A stretch of DNA of 21,902 bases. Source: Mesostigma viride (taxonomy: Eukaryota; Streptophyta; Mesostigmatophyceae; Mesostigmatales; Mesostigmataceae). The translations under genes were made by a program, and so were the position numbers. The notes under the pieces were generated by a model, which searched no databases, had not been told where the DNA came from, and saw nothing but the letters and a program-made list of their open reading frames with translations. Shown piece after piece: positions 1 to 8,704 of this stretch (position 1 is its first letter; each line of letters opens with the position of its first letter). The stretch is taken from positions 1-21,902 of the forward strand of contig RPFO01000428.1 in NCBI GenBank assembly GCA_009746045.1, written 5' to 3'.

Positions 1-417
1 AGTTCATTCCGACAAGTATCAAGAAAGTTATGGCGTTCCGACTTCCCGGTCGCGCGCGAGCGCGAGCCGGCTGTTCTTCTAAGTCGGACGTGAATATTTG
101 CCGACGACATATGGGTCGACAGTAATTCCTGGGCTGACAGGAATTAGGTGCTGTACCTACGACGGTATTGGATTAATACGTCGTACGCAGGAAATAGGAA
201 CCTTAACCTGTGGTCTGTTGGTACCGCAGGCTTAGTCCTGGACTTCTAGGTGCAGATGCATTAGTCACTGGGGACTGTGCTCTGTGGTCACTGTGCCTGT
301 ATGGCAGACCTACTGTATAGGAGTTGGGCGCTGTACAGGTAGTGAATACTGTACCGGGGGTGTTATTACTGAGCAGGCCTCCTAGGCTGCTCAGGACTAG
401 CAAGCACAGTGCACAAG

Positions 418-425
418 TATATAAA
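418..425 (+). promoter_or_regulatory. TATA box of the 5' LTR promoter
   Basis: TATATAAA in the sequence AAGTATATAAACAATAGG, identical in the 3' LTR at 21499-21506. It lies in the last third of the LTR, where a U3/R boundary would be expected. The transcription start is inferred to be roughly 25-35 bases downstream. The DNA transposon inserted about 70 bases after this box, so it now separates promoter from gag-pol. Confidence 0.6.
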
Positions 426-492
426 CAATAGGCCAGTGCCAAATGGGCATCTCTTGCAAGCCCGCCTCACGTGTTGTGCCTTGACTTGGCAA

Positions 493-496
493 GCTC
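493..496. repeat. Target-site duplication, left copy (GCTC)
   Basis: GCTC precedes the element and is repeated at 14247-14250. The uninterrupted 3' LTR has a single GCTC at 21574-21577 in AAGCTCGTG, so the pre-insertion site is known. The same data can be read as a 2-bp CT duplication with termini CACTAGG...CCTAGTG, because the outer C and G are shared between duplication and terminus. Confidence 0.85.
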
Positions 497-511
497 ACTA
501 GGAGTTAATTT
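496..511 (+). repeat. Left terminal inverted repeat (16 bp)
   Basis: CACTAGGAGTTAATTT is perfectly complementary to 14232-14247. Position 512 is the first mismatch. A small palindrome, GGGGCGT-AA-ACGCCCC (515-530), follows almost immediately. Confidence 0.9.
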
Positions 512-1030
512 TACGGGGCGTAAACGCCCCGGTTGAGGTTACCGGGGCGGTTACTGGCCAGTAACCATGTACGTTTAAGGTTACCGGCCAGGTTACCGGC
601 CGGTAACCCGGAATGCAACAGACTAAATACCGGCCGGTAATGGTTACCGGGCGGTAATAGTTACCGGAACGTTTACTGGGCGGTAACTTTTACCGGAGCC
701 GTAACCATGCCCGTAACCTATCTGGGTTACGGTCATGGTTACGGCCCAAGTAGAAGTTACCGGGCGGTAAACTGGTATGGTTACGGGACCAGTTCTGAGA
801 ACCGGGATGGGTTACCGGCATGGTTACGGGACCAGTTCTGATAACCGGGCCTGGCTACTGGCCTGGTTACGGGTCCGTCAACCGTCCCGTAACCTGCAGT
901 AGTTACGGCCCAGTAGTTGACCCTGGCTACTGCGGTGGTTACGGGGCCGGTTATGCCCCAGTAATATTAGTAACCCATGCCTACAACGCAGCCTGTCCGG
1001 GTTATGGCCCCGAATTCTAAAATGCATTGA
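512..1030. repeat. Left subterminal repeat region (GTTACCGG motifs)
   Basis: Roughly two to three dozen variants of GTTACCGG, GGTTACGG and CCGGTAAC occur in both orientations, some as back-to-back palindromes such as GGTTACCGGCCGGTAACC-like blocks near 590-606. A longer unit starting GGTTACGGGACCAGTTCTGA occurs twice (about 778 and 823). In CACTA elements such arrays bind the transposon-encoded DNA-binding protein; that role is inferred here. The frames open through it are repeat artefacts. Confidence 0.8.
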
Positions 1031-1264
1031 CCCCGGCTATGGTGAGTGGCTTGCATGATATGGTGCTTTTCAAGATGCATTTTTGAATTAGGCATTTCAT
1101 TAAAATGTTTAAGAAGTCATTAATAATCAATTGCACGAATCACTTCCATCCGATGTTGTCAACGTGGGCTTCATGATGAAATCGTGGAGATGACGCACAT
1201 GAAGTTCACGGAACATCTTAGGTAATAAATTAAGCCGTTACGGCAGTAGAACCTTGGCCGATGA
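1031..1264. other. Non-repetitive stretch without a clear gene
   Basis: This stretch leaves the GTTACCGG array and becomes AT-rich near 1080-1140. Short open segments exist on both strands but none has convincing splice sites or length. I see no recognisable domain. Confidence 0.5.
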
Positions 1265-1441
1265 GGGTGGCGTCTTGAAGCTGTTGTCACCCTCAAGTCC
1301 GCTCGGCCAGGGGTAATCGCCCATGTTGATTTGAAAGGTACCGCCGTCCATATGGCGGCTCCGCTTTTGGTGCGAGTTGACCAACTTCCCGTCTTAATCA
1401 TTCCGGATTGCCTGCAGTTCATTCCGCCTTTGTCCAAGTAA
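1265..1441 (+). CDS. Possible exon, unknown product (plus strand)
   Basis: A 58-codon open segment with no required ATG encodes a hydrophobic-rich peptide that includes the run APLLVRVDQLPVLIIPDCLQ. It ends at a good splice-donor match, TCCAA|GTAAGA, at about 1437/1438. The minus strand is also open here (1171-1449), so strand is uncertain. The minisatellite that follows would lie in the downstream intron. I do not recognise a family. It could be the edge of a transposon gene, a captured host exon, or chance. Confidence 0.2.
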   Translation, partial: GWRLEAVVTLKSARPGVIAHVDLKGTAVHMAAPLLVRVDQLPVLIIPDCLQFIPPLSK

Positions 1442-1480
1442 GACAGCAACTGTCACGCACTCATAGAAAACGCAAAATGC

Positions 1481-1790
1481 CCCGAATGCAGTTACGGCCA
1501 TACGGTAGCGAGGAATAGCAGTTGAAATTTCTAGTACACAGGCAACTAGTAAGAAAAGGGACGATGCGTGCACCACCACCAATACGTACGTGCATCCCTC
1601 TCTTGAAAATGACAGCATCTTCCATGCCGTCCAAGAAAAACGCAACGTATTTAACATGAACCCGAATGCAGTTACGGTCGTAGACTAGTGAGGACTGGCA
1701 GCTGAAAGTTCTAGTTGATGGGCTGAGAATAAGGAAAAAAATGATGCGTGCACCACCTAACCTATTACGTCCCTCCCATGGCAAGGAACC
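1481..1790. repeat. Diverged 180-bp direct repeat
   Basis: CCCGAATGCAGTTACGG occurs at 1481 and again at 1661, and GATGCGTGCACCACC at 1563 and 1743, both exactly 180 bp apart, with weaker similarity between. The repeat leads into the minisatellite and may be its ancestral flank. Confidence 0.7.
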
Positions 1791-3003
1791 AGCAAAACCA
1801 CCCACATACCCTGTTGTGTCCCTCCCTTGACAAGGAACAAGCACGTGCACATGCCCCACCCCACATGCATGCCTCCCTTGACAAGAATCGAACGGGCACG
1901 TGCACCCACCTACCCTATGTGCAGCCCTCCTTTGACAAGGAACAAGCACGTGCACATGCCTACCCCACATGCATGCCTCCCTTGACAAGAATCGAACGAG
2001 CACGTGCACCCACCCACCCTGTGTGCACCCCTCCTTTGACAAGGAACAAGCACATGAACTCACCTACACTACGCGCGTCCCTCCCTTGACAAGGAATAGG
2101 CACGTGCACATGCCTACCCCACATCCATGCCTCCCCTGACCAGTAACAAGCACGTGCACCCACCTACCCTACGTGCATCCCTCCTGTGACATGGAACAAG
2201 CACGTGCACCCACCAACCCTATGTACGTGCCTCTTGACAAGCAACAAGCACGTGCACCCACCTACCCTAAGTGCCCCCCTCCTTCGACAAGGAACACGCA
2301 TGTGCACTCACCTACCGTACGTGAATCCCTCCCTTGGCAAGGACCAAGCACGTGCACCCACCTACCCGATGTCCGCCCCTCCCTTGATAAGGTACAAGCA
2401 TGCCCACCCACCTACCCTACCTGCATCCCTCCCTTGACATGGAACAACCATGTGCACATTCCTACTCCACATGCCCCCCTCCTTTGACAAGGAACAAGCA
2501 TGTGCACTCATCTACCGTACGTGCATCCCTCCCTTGACAAGGAACAAGCAAGCCCACCCACCTACCCTACCTGCATCCCTCCCTTGACATGAAACAAGCA
2601 CGTGCACATGCCTACCCCACATGCATGCCTCCCTTGACAAGGAACGAGCACGTGCACCCACCCACCCTGTGTGCACCCCTCCTTTGACAAGGAACAAGCA
2701 CATGAACTCACCTACACTACGTGCGTCCCTCCCTTGACAAGGAATAAGCACGTGCACATGCCTACCCCACATCCATGCCTCCCCTGACCAGTAACAAGCA
2801 CGTGCACTCACCTACCCTACGTATGTGCCTCTTGACAAGGACCAAGCTCGTGCACCCACCTACCATACGTGAATCCCTCCCTTGACAAGGTACACGCATG
2901 CCCACCCACCTACCCTACGTGGGCCCCTCCCTTGATAAGGTACAAGCATGACCAGCCACCTACCCCGCGAGCCTCCCTACTTTGACAAGGAACAAGCACG
3001 TGG
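1745..3003. repeat. Minisatellite, unit about 50 bp, about 25 copies
   Basis: A CCCACCTACCCTACGTGCAT block alternates with CCTCCCTTGACAAGGAACAA and AGCACGTGCA. The period is near 50 bp, with variants such as CATGCC for CACCCA and CATGAACTC for CACGTGCA. A block of about four units (from about 1960) recurs from about 2610, giving a higher-order repeat. At least a dozen units carry the palindrome CACGTG. Reading frames of 60-200 codons on both strands cross the array only because few units contain stops. Confidence 0.92.
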
Positions 3004-3371
3004 GCCCGCTAGCATGGCAGCAAGGAAGACATTACCCTAACATGGCATGGCCAAAGCAAAAGAGACAGAGAAGTCAATGGAGAGAGAGCTCCTAAGAACT
3101 CCTAGTAAAATTGGAAACCATGGAGGGCAAAAAACGTTCAACAACTTACGATGGGCATCGGCACATACAGAGAAGCCCAGGTGTGCCAGGTGTAAAATAA
3201 GCGAGATTGAAGTGTCGCCTACCTCGTGGGAGACTTTTGGTATCTGGTAAACAATGAAAGCGAGTGGAAAGATGGACAACGTGAAAATAACATACAATCC
3301 ACTGCAATGCATGCAAAGAGGACAGAATCAGTAATAAAGCGCGCTGCATTCAGGCAGCGCTGAGCAATTGA
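3004..3371. other. Non-repetitive stretch with a short open frame
   Basis: The minisatellite ends near 3003. A 67-codon plus-strand frame (3047-3250) encodes a basic, Cys/His-containing peptide (EKPRCARCK) with no recognisable domain. The minus strand is also open in two frames. Nothing here rises above chance on its own. Confidence 0.35.
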
Positions 3372-3536
3372 ACGGTGAACAATTTAATCCGGAACGCATT
3401 GTCTACGCGACTCGATGCGACTAAACGTGGCATGCATACGCGGTCGCTGACTGAAGACATTGTGTACCTGGCTCAGCAAGGTGCGCTTGCAGCCGCTTTC
3501 TTAAATATGCCGCAGGCGCACGATGTAACGAATTGA
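3372..3536 (+). CDS. Possible terminal exon, unknown product (plus strand)
   Basis: Fifty-four codons end in TGA, with a protein-like composition rather than repeat-like: the C-terminal part includes SLTEDIVYLAQQGALAAAFL. A stop codon in the same frame immediately precedes it and no acceptor AG lies between, so a frameshift or upstream exon in another frame must be assumed if it is genic. The alternative frame just upstream (about 3352-3424) is also open. It may be a decayed fragment of a transposon or captured host gene. No family recognised. Confidence 0.25.
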   Translation, partial: TVNNLIRNALSTRLDATKRGMHTRSLTEDIVYLAQQGALAAAFLNMPQAHDVTN

Positions 3537-4030
3537 AGTTTGCATGTAGTAACAAAGGCAAGAAAAGCGGTGTAGCTGGCTACCGACTACGCCATAGTAA
3601 GCTGTATCGGAGTTGGCGCTGCCGATGGCTGGAAACGGATGACCGAATCATGCTAAACTGGGGCTCCAAAAGGGCTTGTCATGCATCCTAGTGCGCCTTT
3701 TGCTTTTTTTTCTTCAAGCATCGTGAGCATGCGGGTTTAGGGGGGCGCTTATTCTTGCACCACTATCAGTCGGCTGGACTGCAATCGGCATAGCCAGCGC
3801 AAGGTGATGCAAGGGCAGGCAAACTTTACCAGCTCGTTCAAGGCTCGTTGATGAAATTCAAACATCTAGGCGGCGCGTCTGCAACGGCTCATCGCAATTC
3901 GAATTCGCAAGCAGAACCCTCGTTACACGTGGCGCATGCAGAGATCTGCTTCGGGCGGCTTGGCGTATCTCACTGCGTCGTGACTCGAGTACATAGTCAG
4001 CCTAGTTAGTACTCTGGGGGCCTCGAGTTC
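3537..4030. other. Non-repetitive stretch, no clear gene
   Basis: It contains a T-rich run (3698-3713) and two short open segments: plus strand about 3795-4010, and minus strand about 3760-3870 beginning with ATG TTT GAA after a TAG. Neither has supporting signals. The end (about 3966-4030) resembles the start of the hairpin repeat unit, interrupted by about 55 extra bases. Confidence 0.4.
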
Positions 4031-4128
4031 GGCAGTCCCCTATTCGGAAATCCCGGATCATATGTACTCCACACTATGTACTCTTGGAGTACATAGTGTG
4101 CCACCCTATGTACTCTTGGAGTACATAG

Positions 4129-4136
4129 TGTGGATT
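4129..4136. repeat. 8-bp target-site duplication of the hAT-like element, left
   Basis: TGTGGATT, repeated exactly at 5111-5118. The sister repeat copies read TGTGGAGTACATAG at the same place, so the filled site is recognisable. Confidence 0.85.
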
Positions 4137-5110
4137 CAGTGTTTTTTTTAAGGTTTTCGTTACTAGTGGCGCTAGGCCACTTGTGGCGTTTCGAACTATG
4201 AAAACTTCAGTTTACTCGGCCAATGTGTGGCTTTAAGCCAATTAAAATTGGGCTTGGCACGGCCACGTGTGGCGGGCTGGCTTTTTGGTGCAGCAAATGA
4301 CCCTACCGGCAGCGGGGTCAGCGCGGCGCGGCGCCGTACTGGCATTCCAAGTTCAAAGTAGTTCAGAACAGTATGTTTAATTATCTTAAGTTCAAACTAG
4401 TAGAATTTATTAGAATCATTCACGCCTTAAGTTGGGTTCACGCCTGAAGTTGGGTTGACCAAAAACCTCGAACCCAACTTAAGGCGTGAATGCCTGTACA
4501 CAAGGCGGGCGAGCGTCTCCGTCTCAGGCATCGGCGCCGGGCGTACTTGGTAAATTAACAACAACGATTACCACTACAGCCACTGCTTAACAAAACGATT
4601 ACTGAAGTGCCGAAAGTCGAAACACATAGTCAATGCAATGCAGTACAGTACTGTATGGCTGGCGAGTGACTGGAACTGAGGCGCCAGCCGCCAGGCCGCC
4701 AGCCAGCTGAAGCCAGAAAATGCACACAAGCTGCAGTCTGCACAGTGCACTCTGGTCTCTGGCAGCGGGCCACTTGCCACTTGGCACTTGGCCGGGCTCT
4801 ACGTACATGCACTATGCAGTCAGTAAGTCAGTCAGTCATAGTAATACTCATAGTAGTTCTAGTACTAGGGAGGCTTGTGGCGGAACGCCGGCCGGAAGAC
4901 CGGCTGACACCGCCAATTGTGGCGTAGCCTGTACTAGAGTGAACTTCAGGCACGGCCACCCTGTGGCGAAACGAAACTACAAAGTAGAACAGCACGGCCA
5001 AATTGTGGCTTCTTGGGTGCCCTGTCCAAGTGGGTGGCACCGCCACATTTTGCCAAAAAAAGTGCCACACCGCCACATTTGGCGGTGTATCGCCACTAAA
5101 AAAAACACTG
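4137..5110. mobile_element. Non-autonomous hAT-like DNA transposon (974 bp)
   Basis: Ends are CAGTGTTTTTTTTA (4137-4150) and the inverse TAAAAAAAACACTG (5097-5110), flanked by a perfect 8-bp duplication. An 8-bp duplication with CAGTG-type termini is characteristic of hAT elements. Inside both ends are repeated motifs of the form GGCCAC-n-GTGGC or GCCACA/TGTGGC (for example about 4167-4186, 4218-4235, 4260-4274, 4950-4966, 5040-5093), as expected for subterminal transposase-binding sites. No reading frame resembles a transposase; frames at 4574-5199 are open on both strands and look incidental. Movement would need a hAT transposase supplied elsewhere. Confidence 0.85.
4418..4491. repeat. 22-bp perfect inverted repeat inside the hAT-like element
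   Basis: Arm 4418-4439 (ATTCACGCCTTAAGTTGGGT plus TC) is the exact reverse complement of 4470-4491. The 30-bp loop carries a second, one-mismatch copy of CACGCCTTAAGTTGGGTT. The RNA or single strand would form a strong hairpin. Confidence 0.85.
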
Positions 5111-5118
5111 TGTGGATT
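5111..5118. repeat. 8-bp target-site duplication of the hAT-like element, right
   Basis: TGTGGATT directly after the terminal CACTG; partner of 4129-4136. Confidence 0.85.
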
Positions 5119-5462
5119 ACATAGGTAGTCACTCCTTCCTATGGAATACGGGCGTGTCTCACCGCGTCGGCAGTCCCCTATTCGGAAATCCCGGATCATA
5201 TGTACTCCACACTATGTACTCTTGGAGTACATAGTGTGCCACCCTATGTACTCTTGGAGTACATAGTGTGGAGTACATAGTCACTCCTTCCTATGTAATA
5301 CGGGCGTGTCTCACCGCGTCGGCAGTCCCCTATTCGGAAATCGGAAATCCCGGATCATATGTACTCCACACTATGTACTCCAAGAGTACATAGTGTGCCA
5401 CCCTATGTACTCTTGGAGTACATAGGGTGGAGTACATAGTCACTCCTTCCTATGTAATACCG

Positions 5463-5560
5463 GTGTAATCATGCGTAATCATGCGTAATCATGCGTAATC
5501 ATGCGTAATCATGCGTAATCATCAGAGTAATCATCAGAGTAATCATCAGAGTAATCATCG
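5463..5560. repeat. Short tandem repeats (10-bp and 12-bp units sharing GTAATCAT)
   Basis: About five GTAATCATGC units are followed by about three GTAATCATCAGA units. The shift from a 10-bp to a 12-bp unit within one array suggests sequential slippage expansions from a common GTAATCAT core. Confidence 0.9.
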
Positions 5561-5581
5561 TCCAGACAAGCTGCACTGCCC

Positions 5582-6064
5582 CTAAGACCCTAACTTACAC
5601 AAGATGGCGATGGTCGTCGCCGGCAGCTCGACAAGTTCAGGGCAGCACGAAATAAGACAGGCAAGCCGACGCTGGCGCTCATCCCAATGAGGCCATTCAT
5701 CCGAAGCAGCCTCCATAACCTGGCCGCTCTTAGGGTGGCGAATCGGGGCGTCGTTGTCGTTGCGGAGCTTCAGCACGCTTGTCACAGCGGCGTCATTGTA
5801 GGCGAGGAAGGTATCGATGTCTGCCAGGCTCAAACGCTGGCCTGGCATGTAGAATGAGGAAGAAATGGCGTCCGGCAAGGAGGTTTCAGCAGCTATCGGA
5901 GTTGCTTCCGAAGTTGCTTCCGAAGTCTTGGATCGCTTGTTAGCGGCGTTCTTGGCGACGACAATGTCGTGGGCGATTTTGTTTGCAGCAATCTGGGCAT
6001 CAATAGAATCGGCGGCAAGAGCTGAAGACGATGCGGGGACCTCCATAGCTACGTTTAATAGCAC
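5582..6064 (-). CDS. Probable last or late exon of a minus-strand gene, unknown product
   Basis: A 160-codon segment. Its N-terminal part is Ala/Ser-rich and predicted helical, with a basic patch AANKRSK. A short Thr/Ser/Glu linker comes from a duplicated 12-bp unit (SEATSEAT). The C-terminal part (RLSLADIDTFLAYND...HWDERQRRLACLISCCPELV) looks folded. It begins at a strong acceptor: a pyrimidine-rich tract ending CGTCTAG| at 6065, entering in phase 0, which matches the phase-0 end of the 8909-9076 exon. It may end at TAG (5582-5584) or splice out at T|GTAAGT (5598/5599). The first ATG (6046) is internal to this exon. No family recognised. Confidence 0.45.
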   Translation of the reverse strand: MLLNVAMEVPASSSALAADSIDAQIAANKIAHDIVVAKNAANKRSKTSEATSEATPIAAETSLPDAISSSFYMPGQRLSLADIDTFLAYNDAAVTSVLKLRNDNDAPIRHPKSGQVMEAASDEWPHWDERQRRLACLISCCPELVELPATTIAILCKLGS

Positions 6065-6266
6065 CTAGACGAGGGCAGGGGGCGCAGGCACACTGATCAC
6101 GTGCGTGGTGCCGCCATAATGTGCAGAAAAATAGCGAGATCTGCTGGGCAGGCCGCTGGCGATAACTTAAGAAACCCTGGGCGATGGCTGCCAAAAATTA
6201 GATCGGCGTGTTCGTCATCAAAAGGCGAGTCTATTGCAATTTACCCGACCAAATTTCATCATGGAT
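6065..6266. other. Intron-like sequence between exon candidate and GGGA array
   Basis: Minus-strand reading gives the pyrimidine-rich acceptor tract directly before 6064. No other feature seen. Confidence 0.35.
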
Positions 6267-6580
6267 GGAGGGAGGGAGGGAGGGAGGGAGGGAGGGAGGG
6301 AGGGAGGGAGGGAGGGAGGGAGGGAGGGAGGGAGGGAGGGAGGAGGGAGGGAGGGAGGGGGAGGAGGGAGGGAGGGAGGGAGGGAGGGAGGGAGGGAGGG
6401 AGGGAGGGAGGGAGGGAGGAGGAGGGAGGGAGGGAGGGAGGGAGGGAGGGAGGGAGGGAGGGAGGGAGGGAGGGAGGGAGGGAGGGAGGGAGGGAGGAGG
6501 GAGGGAGGAGGGAGGGAGGGAGGGAGGGAGGGAGGGAGGGAGGGAGGGAGGGAGGGAGGAGGGAGGGAGGGAGGGAGGGA
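6267..6580 (+). repeat. (GGGA)n microsatellite, about 314 bp
   Basis: An almost uninterrupted run of GGGA on the plus strand, with occasional GGA or GGGG slips. It is flanked on the left by ATGGATGG and on the right by a short (ATGG)n run (6580-6598), the likely seed. Frames encoding Gly-Arg-Glu-Gly-Gly repeats through it (all three plus-strand phases open) are artefacts. The plus strand could form G-quadruplexes. Confidence 0.97.
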
Positions 6581-6601
6581 TGGATGGATGGATGGATGTT
6601 C

Positions 6602-6634
6602 TTAATTAATTAATTAATTAATTAATTAATTAAT
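6602..6634. repeat. (TTAA)n microsatellite
   Basis: Eight tandem TTAA/ATTA units, self-complementary throughout. A shorter run of the same type lies at about 7119-7133. Confidence 0.95.
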
Positions 6635-6872
6635 GGTCAAATTAAAGGCAATCATGGTACATGAAGCGAGACAAATCATGCCTGGACGCATGGCGATGTA
6701 AGAGCCCCCCCTCCCCCACGCCAGGAGGAAGGGGTGCGTGACTGAGTAGAGTAGTTAGGATTTTGTAGAGAGACAACTTTGTATATTATCAAGGAGACAA
6801 CTTTGTATATAAGATTAGAGTGAGATCAGCTAGTCTTCGCGGCTTAGTTCTAATGCACCCACCCCCATCAGT
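6635..6872. other. Non-coding stretch with a small 24-bp direct repeat
   Basis: GAGACAACTTTGTATAT occurs at 6770 and 6794. There is a poly-C/poly-G-prone patch near 6700-6735. No gene seen. Confidence 0.5.
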
Positions 6873-7829
6873 CCATGGAATACGTGCTCCTGCTCCAGAT
6901 CCTTAATTAAGGCCAAAATGAGTCCCTTCCAAACAACGTTTGCACTTAGATAGTTAGACGAATTATGCCCGACGAAGCTGGAACTTAACAGCCACAATGA
7001 ATTACGGTTGTTCAGACCTTGTACAACGCCTCAGGGCATTTGGAGCCCTGAATGGTAACAAATGCTAACAAGGTAGTGTTGCTATCAATAATGATTTTAA
7101 AAATTAATATGATGTCATTAATTAATTAATTAGTTATCAACATCACTCCGTTGGGAGTAAATGTAGCACATATCCCTGAGAAGGGGCATATGGCTTTTAA
7201 TACATTCTATGCTACTTCATGCAAGGGTGGGAATGTAAGCTACCCCTGCTCTAGGTGCACCAGGGCACCTGCACCACCATGTCATATTACAACCAAAACT
7301 GGTCGTCATCATGCAAGCATCTGAAGCATGGTCGCAAAACTTCGTGTGCAAAATCTCATGTCATAAGGAGCCCAACATTATGACAATTGCCAGGCTTTGT
7401 AAAGATTTTTGATTTAACGATGACTACAGCACAAACAGTGAGCGAAACCCTGGTGCATGTGAATGCCTGAGTGGCGACTGTTCCTAACAGAATGCAAGAT
7501 GTAAGGTAGACATTGCGAGTATGCCACAAATGTGTGATGTGCAGTGCACATGCATGTGAGCTACCATGGTCCGGATTCTCCCGATTTCTGGCCTGCGCTG
7601 GTTGTCTCCTTGATGTATACCCCATGACACCATACTTCTAAACTACTTAAGAACCTTGGCACATTGCAAAATGGGAAAGAAAGCTGAACAATACATGCAA
7701 CATCACTCACTAACACAGCCATGTGATTGCTACCAACACGTACCATGTACATCCTGTGTGAAATTATTGGCAACGACACGCCAAGCAAACGCCAAGGTAT
7801 AGTATAACTGCGACAGGCTGGCACATGTC

Positions 7830-8704
7830 ACCTGGCATCCACGTATGCTCACCCCAAGGCATTGGCATATCCCCATGTCTATATCCGTTGCCCTTTGTGC
7901 GTACCGAGTCACCCATGCAGTCACCCACCCATGCATCCACCTGGCCCACCCACACAAGTACTCATACACTTGCGCACCTGAGTACCCAGCCACCCACTGG
8001 TCCACCCACCCGGTGACCCAGCCAGCCAGCCACGCACCTACTAAACCAACCTATCTAACCACTCGTGCACCCAGGCACCCAGCCACATACCCACCCACTG
8101 GGACATCCACCCACCCAGCTAGCCACATATGCAATCTACCCACCTAGGCAATAAGGAGGCATTCACCCATCCTTTTATCCAGGCACCCATTACTAAAACC
8201 ACGCAGCCACCTAACCACCCAGCCAGCTGGCCCCATGTGTGCCCACCAGGCCGCCCACCCCTGACCCACCCACGCCCCTTCCCACTCGACCACTCTTTCC
8301 CCCCATACCCTTATACCCACCGACCTGCACCCACTCACCCTCACACATCCACATCCTCTCAGCCAGTCACCCACCCATCTCACCCCTAACATGCACAGCC
8401 CTCCACCCGCGCTAGGTGAGTCGATCCCAACTACAAAACCACCCACCCACCCATATCCGTGCACCCACCCACCCATCTACCTTCCCCATCGCTCACCCCA
8501 CCCACTTCTAATCACAGCTACACATCCACCCGCCACAAACCAACGGTGCAAATCCTCCAGCCCATGCAACAGTTTCACTCAGGCATCCAACAATGCACCC
8601 ACCTAGGAGTTCCCAAACCCCGTCGATCCCCCAGCCACCTGGCGATTCACTTATAAGCAACCACCCTTGCACCCATCCACCCACCATAACCACCCACCCA
8701 CCCG
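7830..8704. repeat. CCCA/CCAC-rich low-complexity region (copy 1)
   Basis: Degenerate CCCACCCA, CAGCCACC and CACCCATG repeats with strong strand asymmetry (C/A on plus). Pro/Thr/His-rich frames on plus and Gly/Trp/Val-rich frames on minus run through it, with no stable start, domain or codon structure; I treat them as artefacts. Its partner is 11770-13075. Confidence 0.85.

Larger units (their letters stand above)
1..496 (+). mobile_element. 5' LTR of the copia-like retrotransposon, left fragment
   Basis: Position 1 onward matches 21081 onward nearly base for base until 496 (matching 21577), with only a handful of substitutions and 1-2 base indels. The first ~69 bases of the LTR lie outside the window. 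The match stops exactly where the DNA transposon begins and resumes at 14251. The fragment carries the LTR TATA box (418-425) and, just upstream at 371-392, an imperfect hairpin (GAGCAG...CTGCTC). No gene is expected in it; the reading frames here are incidental. Confidence 0.93.
4031..5460. repeat. Three copies of a ~152-bp hairpin-bearing repeat, one split by a hAT element
   Basis: Each copy starts GGCAGTCCCCTATTCGGAAA, contains two near-perfect stem-loops built on TATGTACTC-TTG-GAGTACATA, and ends CTCACCGCGTC. Starts are at 4031, 5169 and 5321. Copy 1 is interrupted after 4136 by the hAT element and resumes at 5119. The first stem of copy 1 is CACACTATGTACTC (4070-4083) paired with 4087-4100. 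In copy 3 the first loop is inverted (CAA) and the second stem is perfectly paired through GGGTG at 5425-5429. Confidence 0.88.

Noticed and set aside
203-442. 79-codon minus-strand frame in the LTR
   Set aside because: It lies in LTR sequence that is repeated at the 3' end; the small indels between the two LTRs break the frame.
1461-2811. 60-200-codon frames through the minisatellite on both strands
   Set aside because: Repeat translation. Frames differ between units, share no start context, and break at unit variants.
1745-3003. CRISPR-like array
   Set aside because: The period is near 50 bp and the whole unit repeats with drift; there are no unique spacers between constant repeats, and the context is eukaryotic.
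4574-5199. Several 60-134-codon frames on both strands within the hAT-like element
   Set aside because: They overlap each other and the subterminal repeats, and none resembles a transposase.
6101-6613. Three overlapping 120-170-codon plus-strand frames rich in Gly-Arg-Glu
   Set aside because: They are translations of the (GGGA)n array. All three phases are open because a 4-bp unit without stop codons reads the same way in every frame.
7825-8606. Thr/Pro/His-rich plus-strand proteins (also 11762-12822)
   Set aside because: They follow CCCA low-complexity sequence; the two diverged copies do not conserve a common frame.
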